Notes under the pieces: model-generated
The model's database searches: none
The model's input: the letters and a program-made list of their open reading frames with translations, nothing else
What the model was told of the DNA's origin: nothing
Shown: positions 12,502-26,656 of the stretch, piece by piece
Layout: each line of letters starts with the position of its first letter
Position numbering within the stretch: position 1 is the stretch's first letter
Program-made: the position numbers and the translations under genes
DNA from: Mansonella perstans
Taxonomy: Eukaryota > Nematoda > Chromadorea > Rhabditida > Onchocercidae
Length of the DNA stretch: 64,000 nt
Assembly: GCA_037074765.1 (NCBI GenBank)
Contig: JBAMDO010000124.1
Span: forward strand, 98,557-162,556
Direction: 5' to 3'

Positions 12502-14514
12502 TTTTTTAGCGAGTTTCAGTAAATAATCAAATATTATCAATGGCAGCATTGCATATGATAGACTTTATTTGTATTCAATTCGTTATACATTACATACTAC
12601 TGATTATCACACGTTTGATATTCTTTGATCAAAAATGAATTGGATTTCAAAAAAATATTAGGATTCACAGTTCAGATCTCTTTTACTCCTAAAAACAGCA
12701 AAACAGAACAAATAAAGCTAATTTTTGATTAGAATAGGATAGAAAAGAAAGGGAAAATGAGATATGAAATAACAAAGGCTGGGCGTAAAATTATCACATT
12801 TGATTACTTGTGTCAGGTAATTCAAAAGAATGGAACTTTCGAGTCTGCTTCTCAAGAATTCAAAAATTAGCGGGTTTATTTGCCGGTAAAAATTTTGGAA
12901 TCCAAATTGGATACGAAGCAAGAAGATCAGGATATTTCTAAGTGAAATCTTGCTCACGAAATATTGGATTGAACTGATCAGCAAACATCTCCGTCATAAT
13001 ACTATTCTTATCTCTTTATTATCAACGGCAACATACTGGTATTTTTTCTTATCACTTGGTTATTGCGATAGGTTAGAATGTTCGGAAAGCTTGCTTGACG
13101 TTTCGGAACCATTGTGCAAGCATTGACATTATGTCTAAAATTCAGCGGAACAATATCTCATATCGATTTTCCTCTTGTCATTAGTTGCATTCCAGACTAC
13201 TATCAGATCATAACTTAATCCTGGAAATCAAGAAATTGAAGTGTAGTTATTATTTGAATATATCATTTTAATTACGTCATTTATTCATTCTATCTAGAAA
13301 TGATTTGGATTTTGAAGTTAATTAGGATTAATTTAGTAAAATATATCTCTAGCATCTAATTATAATTTTGATGTGAGACTTTCTGCTTTAAACAGCTGTT
13401 GCATTGCATAAGAGAAAAATTGACATGCTGTTTAGCTTAGTAAAGCCTTTTTTTTTCAAAAATAAAGATAAAAAATAAGGACATAAAATGATATCCTTTT
13501 CTAAGCAATTTCTTTTTCATTGTTCATCAATAGCCAGTTATTCCTGATTTGATTTCAAATTTGTTTTAAATTAGCACCCAATATATATACGAGACATTTT
13601 CATTTATCTAGGCACTTTCAAATTCATATTTTTTTTTTTTTTTGCATTTTCTGCTCACTTCATTACCTACATCCAGTTTCATTGACTTATCAAAGATTAC
13701 TGTTTTTGAATCTCTATTTTAAAATCAAATCTAATTTTCTTCACCTTAACTTTTACTTTTTTCGGATGCGTTGTAAAAAAAGCATTCGAATTCTTCCATA
13801 ATTTTTCTCTTTGGCTTCCGTTTGATTCTAATTCTCTGCATTAAGTGATTTTAATCTTTCAATGTAACTTTTAGTATTTATATGTTACTTCTAATGTCTC
13901 CGAACCAATTTTAGTAGAGAAATGCCGTTCATTACTTTTAATTCTATCTTAATTATGTAAACATTGAGGAAAGAAAAACGGAAAAAATGCAGCAGTTAAT
14001 CACATGATCAATATGTATAGATATTATATAGGTTGACTGGGTTATGGCTTCACTAATTTTAAAGGTAAAAAGGATGGGTGATAAGGCTTCATTTTTTCAA
14101 CATTAAAATTTTTTTTTTAGTTTCGATTCGAATTTAGAATTTAAATTTTTAAAAGTTAAAATTCTTATGTATTCTTATGTATGTTTCACATGTATATTTC
14201 GAAGTTTTGGTTCACTATGATCACATTTTTTCCTTTGTGTTATTTTAGTTTGATTTTTGATTAACGACTGATTTTTTCTGTTCATTCTGTTTTATTTTTT
14301 TTTCGTACCAAAATTTTCACTCGCTGTATTTCCATATCTTTATTCAGTATTTTTTTTTGCTTCTGGCCATATTTCAGTGTCGAATTGCAACACAGCGGTT
14401 TATTAAAAAATTTTATTAATGCTGGCTTTCTTATTTTGGATTGGGAATTGTTCAAGGATTTTAGCTGGAAATAATCGACAGAAATTCATAATATGGTAGT
14501 TAAATCCATCGGCA

Positions 14515-17500
14515 ATGAATGTAAGCGCAGGGTGCTTCTTTACAATTAAATATATTTTTATAAGCTATTTTAGATTCTTGCTTTTCACTGAAATCATTAA
14601 GATGCCGATTGGTTAGAATATGATATCGTCATATTAATGAAGAACTTTTTCACTGAATTTGTGACGGAAATTGTTTAATATTCATTTTTAATTATATCTT
14701 CAAATGTTGTAGTGTCTCAGAAGCTGGAATAGTTTAGTTCATATTAAGTAGGAATACTCATGCTAACAAGTAAAAAAGAAATATATTTGAGAATTGGGAA
14801 ATTGCTGATAATTTGAATTGATGTGGTACTAATGATCTGTTTTGTGTATTTTTAGGCTGAATTACTGAAAGCTGTTTTGCTAAATGATTTGAGATTATTA
14901 CAAGGATGCATAGAGAAAGGTACTGATGTTAATGAAGTGGATGAGAATGGAACTTCTCCGTTACATTTAGCAAGTTTTTATGGATATCATGCTATTGTGA
15001 ATGCACTCATTGATGCACGTGCAAGAGTCGATGCACGTGATCGACAATGGTTTACACCGCTTCTGAGGTGTGCTTACTGTTTCTTTTAAAAGTCGCTCCC
15101 ACTAAATTATGTAAATAGTAAAGCTTCTGGTGCATTTCAGTTCATTATTACACGTATATTTATTCTAAACAAACAAAAATCTTGCTGAAAGCAATTTGGA
15201 AGTATATCCTATTCAGAAGTTCAAAACAATATAAACAATAAACCAAACATGTAAAAGTTTAGGTGGATGAAGTACTGCTTCTTCTCACGGGAGTAATGTA
15301 TATCATTCAAATCATTGTAAGATTGTTTTAACAAAATTTATGTATGCTGTAGCCTAAATTTTGTTCTAGACTCTTATTCATTAAATGCTCTTAAAAATTT
15401 TCAGGGCTTGTCTTAATAATCACCCTAATACAGTGAAAATGTTGATTAACCATGGTGCGAAACCGAATAATGCAACGAAACAGTTCATGACATCCTTGCA
15501 TATATGTGCGCAAGTTAATGCATTGAGTTGTGCTGAAGTTATTCTCGATAATTGTGATTCGATTGTTGGTAAGCAGCAATAATGTAATTTAAGTGTAATT
15601 TAATTCGTTTAAGATATCAGTTTTGCAGTTCTAAAAATCAGTGAATACCAGAACCTAAATGAATACCAACTAATTTTAACGGATGAAGTTGGCATATATT
15701 TTCAATTAATTAATAATGGCCACTTGCTGTTTAAATGCTATTTAAAAACGACTGTGCTTGCATTAATTCTTATCAGAAAAAGTTGATCATTCCGGTAGTA
15801 GTTTCGAAAAATCTGATTAAGGTTTCCTCTTTCTTTTTGTTATGAGGACATTTCAGATCGTCCAGATTGGGGTGGTTCCCCACCACTGCATTATGCAGCG
15901 TCCTATGGAAATCCAGCCTTTGTCGAGTTTCTATTGAAGAGAAATGCTGATCCAAATACCAAGTGAGTATTTTTATAGAATATCAGTTCAATTTCAATAC
16001 AAATAATCCATCCAGGGATTAATTACTATTTACGGATGATGGTGGTAACTCAAGTGGTACGATTTTCAAGAAAGGAAAGAGTAGGCAAAAAAGAAATGCT
16101 TAGTATTCGATTTTGAATTTTACTATAACGTTTTAGATCATTCCCGAATGGATTCGAGAATATATCTGTAAACATTCCTTTGTAGTGTATACGACTGTAT
16201 ATATATGTATGCATGCAGTGAACGTATCTTTTATGAATTTTAAAATTTACATAATTTTATTTCTTCCAAATTACTGAAGTTGTCAAAATATGTTGAGTAA
16301 ATAACGTAATATAAGAACATATCATAAGAGATGTTTTTTTCTTTTCAGGAATAAACGAGGTATGACTGCAGGGCATTGGGCTGCTTTAAATGGCCATAGT
16401 GATGCTCTAAAGTTACTTTTCCATGGCGGGATTGATATGAGGTTACGAGATCAAGAGACGAGAACAGTCTTACATTTTGCGGCAATGTCTGGCGATTTGG
16501 ATTCTGTAAAGTTTATCCTAGAAAGTACATCGATACCCATTAATAGTCAGTGTTCTTCTGGTTACACTCCGTTACATTACGCTGTATTAAATGGACGTTG
16601 TCGAGTTGCTGAAATGTGAGCTTGCTGTTTTTGTTAATATTGGGATTTTTTTCTATTTTGTAATTTTTTGCTGATGGAGAAGAACTTTTGACATACAGGT
16701 TAGTGAACCAGAAAGGCTTTTGACAGTTTTTGGTTGATATGAAACCATTTAACATTCAGCGTTGTTAAACTCCATTACTCTGTGAGGATTGAAATGTGCA
16801 CCGTATTAACAGTTTTCGATTCAAGTGACGTAGGAATTTATTTTTTGTTGGCTGATATTGGTTTACTTGGAATGCTTGTGAATTACATTTTTTTTTTTCA
16901 AATTGAATTTGAGAAAAGAATAAATAAGAGTTATTTGTTAATAACTGAAAGAATTTGGTTTAGAAAATTGGTCAAGTCTTTTTCTACTGTTATTTGATTA
17001 GGCTTTTTTACTATCATGGTTTTAAATCCTTAATCCATTTTTTTACCGCAGTATTTTTCAGGTTGATCAGTAATGGCGCTAACCCATTTATTGCAAGTTA
17101 TTCGAATGGATTTACACCTCTTCATATTGCTGCGGGTTTTGCCGAAGGCACTCGGATTTGTGATGTAAGTTTTTTCAGTCGAATACGATAAATTATTTCA
17201 AATGTAAGAAAAAAATTGTTTCTGAAGCGCATATTTTGCTCTAGTTTGAGATTAATTTGTGTTTTGATTATTCTGTCAGTCCATTAATGTCGACGCCGTC
17301 TTACAATGTATTTTGAAGTCTTGGAGCCTATTTTAAATTTGCTGTGCTCCAATTCATGGTAAACAACGACTAAATATTGTAAATCCCTTGTTCTTTGGGC
17401 CAATAGAGACGAATAAAGTAGAAGAGCTCCTTTAAAAAAAATAAATGAATGAAACATGCAATTCATGAAATATATTGGAAAAAATTAAATATCTGATGTT

Positions 17501-20500
17501 ATAGATGTGTATTTTATAAATAATCATATTAAATAACGTGTGATTATAGAAGCAATAGCATTTGTTCCCACTTTACCTGAATAAATTTGTAATTTCAGTT
17601 ACTGATTGAGGTAATCCATGAAATCGGTCACCAAACATCTGACGGTAGTACAGCTTTACATTTCGCTTGCCAGTATGGTCGAATAGCACGATCGAAATCA
17701 CTGATAGCCAAAGGTATACCAGTGAATGCAACGACAAATCAGGGTGTTACTGCACTTCATATGGCATCTAGATATGGCCATGATCTTATTGTCAAGCATC
17801 TTCTGGCTGCTGGAGCAGATTGCAGCTTGTATCTTATTTTTTCTGACTACTTGTTTTATTCCTTATAATTGTTTGGTTTTACAGCCGTGAAATATTTTCT
17901 AAGGTAGTGATGTTAGATTAACCATAATCGCGATAGTTACAAGATTCCAGGTATTCCTAGAAACTTTTAATTGATTTCTTATTGACTTGACAATTTCTGC
18001 CTTGTTTCCTCGTTTAACTTTATTGTTTTTTAATAAATCTTTAGAAAAACTAAATCTGGTTTAACTGCTTTGCATCTTGCTGCATTTCACGGTTACGTAG
18101 TCGTTACACGAACGCTCTACATTAGTGGAGCTGACATTGGAGAGGTGGATCGTATCGGACGATCAGCTTTGCATATGGCTACGCAGTCTGCAAGCTGTAA
18201 TAGGTTAGTTTTCTGCATGCGTGTCTTGGAGTTTCACTGAATCATAAAGACTATTTTTGAACCATCGTATCGGACGAACAGCTTTATACTTTATCACGAC
18301 CCAACTAAGCGCTCCTAAACATTTCCTACGTTATTGACAGTTTAACGAAATGATTTGACGATCTTTTCCATGAATTACATTGAGGACTTTTTACGTTGTG
18401 CATTGTGTGCAACAACTGATCGACCGTATCACAACCTCATTTCTAAGAACTTTCACCAACTTGCTTTAATCAGTTTTTCAGCGAATTTATGGTTGATTAT
18501 TTGCTTTCAACCAATATTCCCATAGCAATAGTGGACTGCAAAGGTTGTTCTGCATTACATTATGCTGCCCGAAGCGGTTTCTTTCATGCTATCCAGAAAT
18601 TGCTGGCTGCGGGTGCTTGTGCAAATGAACAAGATCAGTTCGGGTTTACTCCTTTGCATTATGCTGTGCAGTCACCGTCGGATCTCGCATTAGTTGTTAG
18701 TCTTTCTTTTATCCCGAACTTTTGAAGGAATTTAATCGTAATATAAACGTTAATATGTTTCTCTAAGTTTTATTTTAAGTTAACAAATGTGGAGTGTGAA
18801 TTTTCAGTCTACCAAAATATTGTTACGTGCTGATGATACAGTTCTTCAAGTCAGGGACAGATCAGGTTTCCTTCCTGTCCACTATGCGGTCAAAGCTGGC
18901 AATTTAGAAACAGTCTTACTTGTAAGTCTCAAATGTTTGCAGCTTCTTAGCCTTCTTACCAGGAAAGTCTCTGTTTTGCTTTCAAACTTACTTGAAATTC
19001 TATCTGTGTTTGCCATGGAAAGATTTTGTCAAGTGCCGAACATATTTGCTGTATATCATCGATTTAAGCATCTTTAAACGAAGCTCTTATTCTTTGGCTG
19101 AACATTTGGTTTTATAGACAGAGTCAATCATTACTTTAAGTGCGATTGAATTGTGCGGTCTAAATCTTATCGTAGACGCAATTTAAATTTTGCAATTCGT
19201 TAACATTCAAAATAATAAATAGCCTGTTTAATCAAACGGAACGTCATATCTTTTAGATAAGAAAAGTTTCGTTTCAAAATCGAATTCAAGACTCATTGAT
19301 CTGAACGTTGGAGAGATTATGTTATTAAAGGATACATTCATTTTCTAAAAAGAAATTCGTTTAAATTCGACAAATTTTTAGTTAATAGATGCAATGTCCG
19401 ATGTCACTGTTCCATCGTCTCGCCATCCTTGGCATCTTACACTTTACCATATAGCAGCTCGTTACAACCATGCTCAATTATTACAAAAGCTATTAGCTTT
19501 CTATCATGCACGTTCAATGACGCTTGATAAGGAACAAACAACGAGAATTGGTAATACTATAGGTCTCGAAACGGATTCATTGGAACGGATTCCAATGCAT
19601 TATGCTATGTCAGGTGGTAAGTATTGCCACTGTTATTTTAGATTGACATCAAAATTATGTGTGCTGGAATAAGTTAAGGTTTTCTTAATTATGAACATTT
19701 GTCCATATTATCTCTGCTGTTCTGTTAATATATTTCCAAAGGGAAGTTTGATAATATAATGCGTTTCCCGAATAATCGTTAAAATTCATCATTAAGTGTA
19801 ATAAATCTAGAAAGGAGCTCGAAAAGTAAGATTAAAAGTTCTATCCTCTTTTTTTTCGCAGTAAAAAAATCCAGGTTTTCTTTCACACTAATTAGTCTAG
19901 CGATTGATATTACTGTGTAACAACTGAAAGACTAGACTTTGGAAGAACATAATTTAATGAGCCGTAAACTTCATGCATTTGGGACAGTTCATGAATCGCA
20001 TTAGGAAGTATAAAATTATTTTCTGGGATATGAAAATTGGACTGTTTTTTTAACTGTTTCAAATTTGTAGGTTATCAACGATGTGTAGATATACTCCTAC
20101 GAACAGCAATTAGGAAACGTGCACTGTTGCGGAAAGACAGTTTTGGTATGACACCATTGCATGCTGCAGCTGCATGCGGAAGGACCGTTTGCATTTCTCT
20201 TGCTATAGAATTGCTCAAGGAAAAAGATTTCAACGTTTTAGATTCTTTATCAAGGTTTGAAGTTTTTTCGTTGATCGATATTATTTAAAATGATTTTATT
20301 TCAGTATTTTAGACTTGTATTCCTATCTAACAGGTTTTTCGAGGTAATTACTATCAATAATTCAGAAATGATGGATGAGCAGAAAGATTTGGATATCCTG
20401 TTAATTTTGAAAACTTTTTTGCTCACTGTATAATCTGAACTGATCAGCCGCGAAAAAAGAGGTTTTGTGCATTCAAAATAATACCTTATTTCTTTTGTTG

Positions 20501-23500
20501 TAGGACACCTATCATGTTTGCGATTTCAAATGGTTTTTTGGATTGTTTCCTTGCATTGTTACCAAAAAGTGATGTAAAATTATTCGACAAAAATGGCCGT
20601 GGTTTAATGCATCGAGCTTGTAGTTTGCGTAACGAACTTTTATGCAAGGAATTGGTAAATAAGGGTGCCGATTTCAAATCGGTCGATTGCAGCGGCGTTA
20701 CGCCATTTCATATTGCAGCAAGATCGGGTTAATTTCTTTCCATCTTGAAATGCTGTAAATCAAAATAATTAATAATTTTTGTGAATGATAGGTTACACTG
20801 AAAGCGCATCGACATGTCTGTTTATATCATAAGTCATGTCTTTTATTTTGCATATACTATCTATACACGAACTTCTTCCTTATATTTAATGATTTAAGAT
20901 AAAATATGCCCTACGATATGTCAGATTTTTATTATTGAATAACTTATTAATTTTTTTTTTTAACTAGGTTATTAGTTTAACAAATTTCTATACGGTTTCT
21001 GTAATAATAATCGAAATTTTATGCAGAAATTTTGTTGTAATAAATGTTGAATTTCAAAAATTTTAGAGTGTGTCTTTTTTTTTTCAAACTTTTTGGCAAA
21101 TTTTGCAGGAGATTCAGCAACTGCTAATTATTTGCTAGCTAATGGTGTGCAGGAAATGTTAGATTGTTCTGGGCTGACCGCTTTTGATTGGGCAGCTGCC
21201 GAGGGTAATGAATGCGTCTTGCATATTCTTCATGATGCTAATAAGGATGTGAATAGGAGTGTGGCCACAATACTGGCAGCATCCCGCGGACGCATTGAGG
21301 CGTGTCAGGTGATTTAAAACTTTTCTGTTTGCCGGGGATGCAGATTATTAGTTGCTTAATAATTTCAACATAACACTATTTCCGAGTTATAGCTATATCT
21401 GATTTGATTTTGCAGTATTTCACTGAACTTGCTAATGTATAGTTTGTTGTTTTTAACAGAAGGAAAAATATCATACATTTCCTTCTGACATAAGAAAAGA
21501 TTTTTTGTTATTTTGTTTATAACAGGCGTAGTACATATTTTTCGATATCAGAACGTCAGTTTTTTTTTTTTTTTTTTTTTTCGGGGTTTTTGCAATTAAT
21601 CATGTGCGAGATGACAATTAAAATTATTTGTGAAAATTTGATATTATCTGAAATTTCTAACATCGTTTTGCGCACTTTTGATTTCAGTTCTTGTTACAAA
21701 TGAATATGGAATATGCAAGGGCAGCGGATGTATATGGCCGTACAGCCTTACATCACGCAGCACGAAAGGGTTATACAAAAGTTGCATCCACCCTACTCAT
21801 TGCTGGAGCTGATCCTTCAGCTGTAGATGCCTTTCATATAACTCCGTTGATGGCAGCTGCAAATTGCAGCGATCCTGCTCATGCATTGGAAGTTATCGGT
21901 TAGGACCATTTTGCTGCATTACTTTCTCAGTTAAATCAAATTAGATATTTTTATAGGAGAGTTATAACAGGCAATTTAATAATACAGAAAAATAATGGAT
22001 ATATTTTCGAAAATTTTAAACAAATCGAAGTAGATACTGTGCAAATTAAGCAAACAGTTCCAAACAATTAGTAAGCATAATTCTGGAAGGAAGACAATTA
22101 GTCAAATTTCCAGTCGGAGAACGCTTTTTAGGCTTGTTAATTGAACAATCTGCATCGTTGGAGGCAATCGACATAGCTGGTAATACGGTTTTCCATCATG
22201 CATGCATGGGTAATAATGAAATGGTGGCAGTTTATTTGTTGAATCACATAAAACCGGTCCCTGTTAATGGGCATGCGGAGCACATTATCAACTTTCAAAA
22301 TAATCGGAGGCAAACGTTAGTTTTTATTTTGGTAGTTAATTTGGAACTCATTTTCTTTAAAGTATGCAGTATTTCACAGTTTACGAAATTCCTTTACAGA
22401 AAAATATCTGTTCTAAAAAATAATATTCAAAAAAATGACTTTTGAATAATTTTATTTAATGGCTTACATATATTGTTATTGTTTGTGCATTCACTCACCT
22501 TTCATGGTTTTCAGTATTCTGCATTTGGCTTGTAGAGCGGGAATGATTACACTCATTCGTAATATATTAAGAATCTCATCTTATTCTTTATCATTAATGG
22601 TAAGTGGTGAGATTCCAGCAGATATTTTTCCGTTGGGATTTTTATTGAAAATTGCAAATTTTAATTTTAGAAAGCTGGGAATACATTATTTTCCTGATAA
22701 CATAAACTTCTCACCCAGGAAGTTCTAATGCTAGCAGTTATTTTCTAGTATTAATAACACTCTGAAATACGTTGTCCTGCAGATTAGCAGTGGTTAATTT
22801 CAGAGGGTTTGTTCCCTCAGTTATTGGAATAGCACTTAATTAGGCTTATTTAGATTCTCTGAATAAAAATATGACTGAAGATTAAATCCAGTTCACGGAC
22901 TAATTATGTCTTTTTCCGTCATCTTTATCCCTTGCAAGAAGCATGATTGTAATATGAATATAGAGTGGAACTGTTTAAAGCATTTGTGCTTGTAGATTAC
23001 GAAATTATTGCTGATGTGTATCTAAGTAGAAGAAACTTTATTTAATGATTCATTATGGTTGGCACTGAATAATTTTGATTTCAGCTGTGCAATTTATTTG
23101 GATTATATAATTTTTTATTTGTTTTTCTTAGGATGACAAGGGACGCATACCATTAGTTGCACCAATTGAAAATGGGACTGTAATCGACTGCATTTTGTGC
23201 ATGCTGGATACATTTGTTGGAGCGATGAATAAGAATGGATTTTTAGGCAAGTTATTCTTATTATATATTATTTTGTAGCGTGGATGCCTCATGTCCATGT
23301 TGAATTGAAGAACGATTCTAATGGCAGAAACAGAAAAAATACTCCAGATTTATGATGAATAGCAGTCTGGCAAGTTTATAAGGTTTTTAAGTTTTTTGAT
23401 GTTAAAATGTTATTTTCAATCGTTTCTTGGAACTGTTCAGTTTTTTTTTGGTCTGAAATTCTGGATGTGCTCGTAATGATTTGGAATATCGTTTAAAACG

Positions 23501-24354
23501 GAGTAGGTGGAAAAACGGGAATTTAAAATTATTATTTTCTTTGCCAAGGAAAGGTCTTGAAACTTTAACAAATAGAAAAATCTAACTTCGGTTTTCAATT
23601 ATTTTTTAAGTTGGACTAATGATTTCCAATCTTCTTTTGACTTAGGATCACTTGGGTTTTAAGGTTGCATGGTCAAAAGTGATAAATCCTATCAATTTGA
23701 AAAGAAACTTCAATCAAAACTTTTTATATATTAGTTAAATTTATAGTAACATTATATAAAAAAAAAACGGATATTTTTAATAGAGAATCGATTTGGTCTT
23801 TATCAATGTGATGTTTGAGTTTGCATCTTCATGAATTAGTCAAAGTACAGCTTCTAAAAAAAAAAACAATTCTATTTAATATCACCGTGGCAATGCTCTT
23901 CGAACCATATTTTAGCTCTTGCTGACCATTGGTTGGAGACTATTTAGACCTATTGTTTTGAAAGAAACTATGTTACTGAAAGCCTTTGTTATCAGTGCGA
24001 AAAGGATCTAACTTTTTGATCTCTATTAGTGTTGAATTCTGAAAAAGAATTAGACGGTAACATCTTGATTTCTCAGAGTGTTTATAGAATAAGCAATATA
24101 GATTTTTATATATAAAAAAGGCATCATCAAAAATAAGTTTTAATTTATCTTCTGGAAGTAAAAAGCCTTACTTTCTTTTCGGAGAATATGATATGCATCA
24201 TGAGGATTCTTTTAATTCAGAAATCAACTCGTCACTTTTTTTTTAAATTCCAGCAGCAATTCATCAGTTTCGGAAAACGGGGCGTGCAGACGCACCTGTT
24301 TGTGTTCCATCATTTACAGAAGCCGAGGCTGAAGCAGAAGGCGATTTCTATTAA
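14515..24354 (+). CDS. ANKRD28/44/52-like ankyrin-repeat protein, PP6 regulatory subunit family (19 coding exons, 1043 aa)
   Basis: Protein made almost wholly of ankyrin repeats, collinear with vertebrate ANKRD28/44/52, which target protein phosphatase 6. Exons: 14515-14520, 14856-15067, 15405-15568, 15857-15962, 16349-16615, 17062-17164, 17599-17828, 18045-18203, 18482-18695, 18808-18921, 19382-19616, 20071-20254, 20504-20727, 21109-21308, 21688-21898, 22114-22315, 22515-22599, 23132-23246, 24254-24354; phases agree (3132 nt). TPLHLA-type helices recur from residue 3 to about 990 (GTSPLHLASFYGYHAIV, GVTALHMASRYGHDLI, GRTALHHAARKGYTKV), and the last repeat RQTILHLACRAGMITLI matches the family's terminal repeat. 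Family length is about 990-1080 aa. The tail is acidic (TEAEAEAEGDFY). Many repeats deviate from consensus, suggesting fast divergence. The 2-codon first exon (ATG AAT, then GTAAGC) is the least certain part. The last intron needs a GC donor. The orthologue group is well supported; the exact paralogue is not. Confidence 0.92.
18264..18285 (+). pseudogene. Relic of ankyrin exon 8 sequence in the following intron
   Basis: Twenty-one of 22 bases here match 18149-18170 in exon 8 of the ankyrin gene (ATCGTATCGGACGA, one differing base, then CAGCTTT). The surrounding bases no longer align well. The match lies about 60 nt past the exon's donor and looks like the remnant of a local duplication. Confidence 0.5.
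23247..24253 (+). other. Probable GC-AG intron, the last intron of the ankyrin gene
   Basis: The upstream exon ends TTTTTAG and continues GCAAGT, the typical GC-AG donor context (AG|GCAAGT); the acceptor is TTCCAG at 24248-24253. Only this pairing keeps the frame into a plausible acidic C-terminus. The nearest GT donor, three bases downstream, leads to an unrelated tail and an early stop. Confidence 0.65.
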
Positions 24355-24554
24355 CGAATAACGCTTTGTTTTGCAGTTTGTGACTTTTATGTATCGTGCG
24401 GGTATGCCTTAATATCAGGAAATTATTGATATGTTATCGTGTATTGATTGTTATCGTACTCTTTTTCTTTTGTGAATTTGAAATGACGAACATGGAAATA
24501 TGATTTTGTTTTTTTTTGAGCAGTCTGACAATTTTGTCTATTGTTCAGGAACGA

Positions 24555-24560
24555 AATAAA
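24555..24560 (+). terminator. Poly(A) signal of the ankyrin gene
   Basis: An AATAAA hexamer lies about 200 nt past the stop codon at 24354, a usual distance for a short nematode 3' UTR. Confidence 0.5.
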
Positions 24561-26613
24561 GTGGGAAGTGGGATGATTTTCTATTTATTTTCTCTCAAAA
24601 ATCTTTTCGCTTGTAGTTTGTTTCCTGATATTTTTAGAAATGTAGGTAATTTTAAGGTAAACATGAAATAAGCCTAAAGTATAAAGAAATTTAGTCCAGC
24701 AAATACCAAATGTGCAAATATGCTTTGCCCAAAAAGAAAAAATTTGTTGGGATTTTGCTTCTAGAAATTTTTATTTTATTTCAAATATAGTCCTTTTAAT
24801 TATACAGTTGCTTTTGCCATTTGTGTTGGATTTACTTTATGCCAAATCCATCCGCGACAGAAAAGCCCTGCCAAAGTAAGACTCGTTTCTGTTTTGTTCC
24901 AGCAGTTTATAGATTGATCCATATTTAAGGGCAGCGTATCGGTATCGAAATTTTTTGCAACGTTCCGATACATTTAGCATTTAATATTCTGGCGATGAAT
25001 TAGTTTTTGTTTTTCCAGTGTTACTAATATGATCACATACATCGTGATAGTTTTAATTATACAAATAATAGTGGGAAAGATGTTAGTGGAACAGTCATCA
25101 TTGCAGGGTACATTATGTATAATTAAAGAATTGAAAATATTGATCTCAATTTTTTTTTATTACTGATATAGCGATATTTTTTTGTTTAGCTAACACAATG
25201 TGATATTTCTAACAATATTGTACACACCATATTTAGTTATGACACCCAGACTTTCAGAATTATGTTCACAAATACCCTTTGAAATTTGCAAGTGTTTGCC
25301 TTGTATTTTCTTGGTGTTTGTATGTTTGCTCAATTTTTCTTTCTTCCAAATAAGACTTATTCATTTATTATGGAGTTTTTTTCTTCTTGACTGGTCTTAT
25401 ATTATGATATCATGTTTATCCTTTCTATCTCCCGTGATATGACAAATAAAGCACTTTCATTTGGAGCATATTAAATGAACACATATATTGAGTAAATATT
25501 CACTGAATAGAAATCATTCATTGGATGACTTTTATTATTACTTGATTTCTTCAACTTATGGGAATCATAAAACTTTAATTCGGTCATAATAATCAGTGTA
25601 GTTTTGTAACCTTAACTCTTACTTTTTTTTTTTGCATAATTTACTCTGTGATTGAATCGGATTTTTTGAATCATTTTTAAAATGCACCAGCCAGTAGTAT
25701 TGTACTAATATTTATTTCAATTAAGGGAAGGAGGGACAGCAATGCAAGAACCTAAGTTTGGTAATAAAATAATAAGTATGTGCAAAAAGGGAAACAAAAA
25801 AGGATGAAAGATGGGGTCAGCGGAGAAAGTGATCATCTCCGACTGTTTGACCTCAAACAAGTTTTTTTATTTCAGGGAAAGTAGAATGGAGGAAAAAGTG
25901 ATATTGGTGCTGAGGTGTTATGACAACGGGCTCATACCGTTGTTTCATTCGTTTATTTATGACTTCCTCTTTGATCTTATCATATTGTTCTCTCCCTCTC
26001 TTGTCTCCGTTTATCTTTCTTAATTACAATTCATAATTTTTCAAAGATTTTCTCTTTCATAATTCATCAAAAAATAAATTCAATTTCTCAATTCAGTATC
26101 AGTTTTTGTGGAAACTTCCCATGAATTCCGTATTTTCCCTAAATTCAATGCGGAGAGGAAGAGAGGAGAGACGAGAATTAAAGCAGAAGTGGTTCTTTCA
26201 TATTTGTTTTCTGTTTTTCTCTTGAAGGGAATTTGGTAATGAAATTATTTAATATTTTAAAATTATACAAGAAACGATTTAGAAGTTTCTGGTTTTTCTT
26301 TTTAGCATGCTAAATGGTCAGTTGAATTGGATAACTGTGAAGAAACCAAGTTGGAGACATATTTTCGAATATTTATGATACCATCCCTTACCTTTATCAT
26401 ATTACATATCATCTATCACTCATTTTATATATAGTATTTTTAACTTTGCTCATCGTATATAATATTTTTCACTTCACGCCATACCAATCATTATATCAAG
26501 TTATTCCAATTAAAAATATTATTTTTTTATTTTAAATAATTTTAATTTTAATTGTTTCAGTTCCTCTATTCATCCACATGTTTTAGTAATGCAGAACTTT
26601 GTGGCGGTTGCTT

Positions 26614-26656
26614 GCTGATCATTTCTGATGATCTCGTGACCTGATTCATGATCAGC
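26614..26656. repeat. Hairpin with perfect 9-bp arms
   Basis: GCTGATCAT (26614-26622) and ATGATCAGC (26648-26656) are exact complements around a 25-nt loop, in a locally GC-richer patch. Function unknown. Confidence 0.4.

Larger units (their letters stand above)
7781..14377. other. 6.6-kb divergent intergenic spacer between cul-3 and the ankyrin gene
   Basis: This interval separates the minus-strand cul-3 from the plus-strand ankyrin gene and must hold both promoters. It contains a possible retroelement fragment (8495-8737), a diverged GC-rich tandem repeat (8781-9042), inverted and direct repeats near 12.2-12.5 kb and long poly-T/poly-A runs. No convincing conserved gene was found. Confidence 0.5.
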
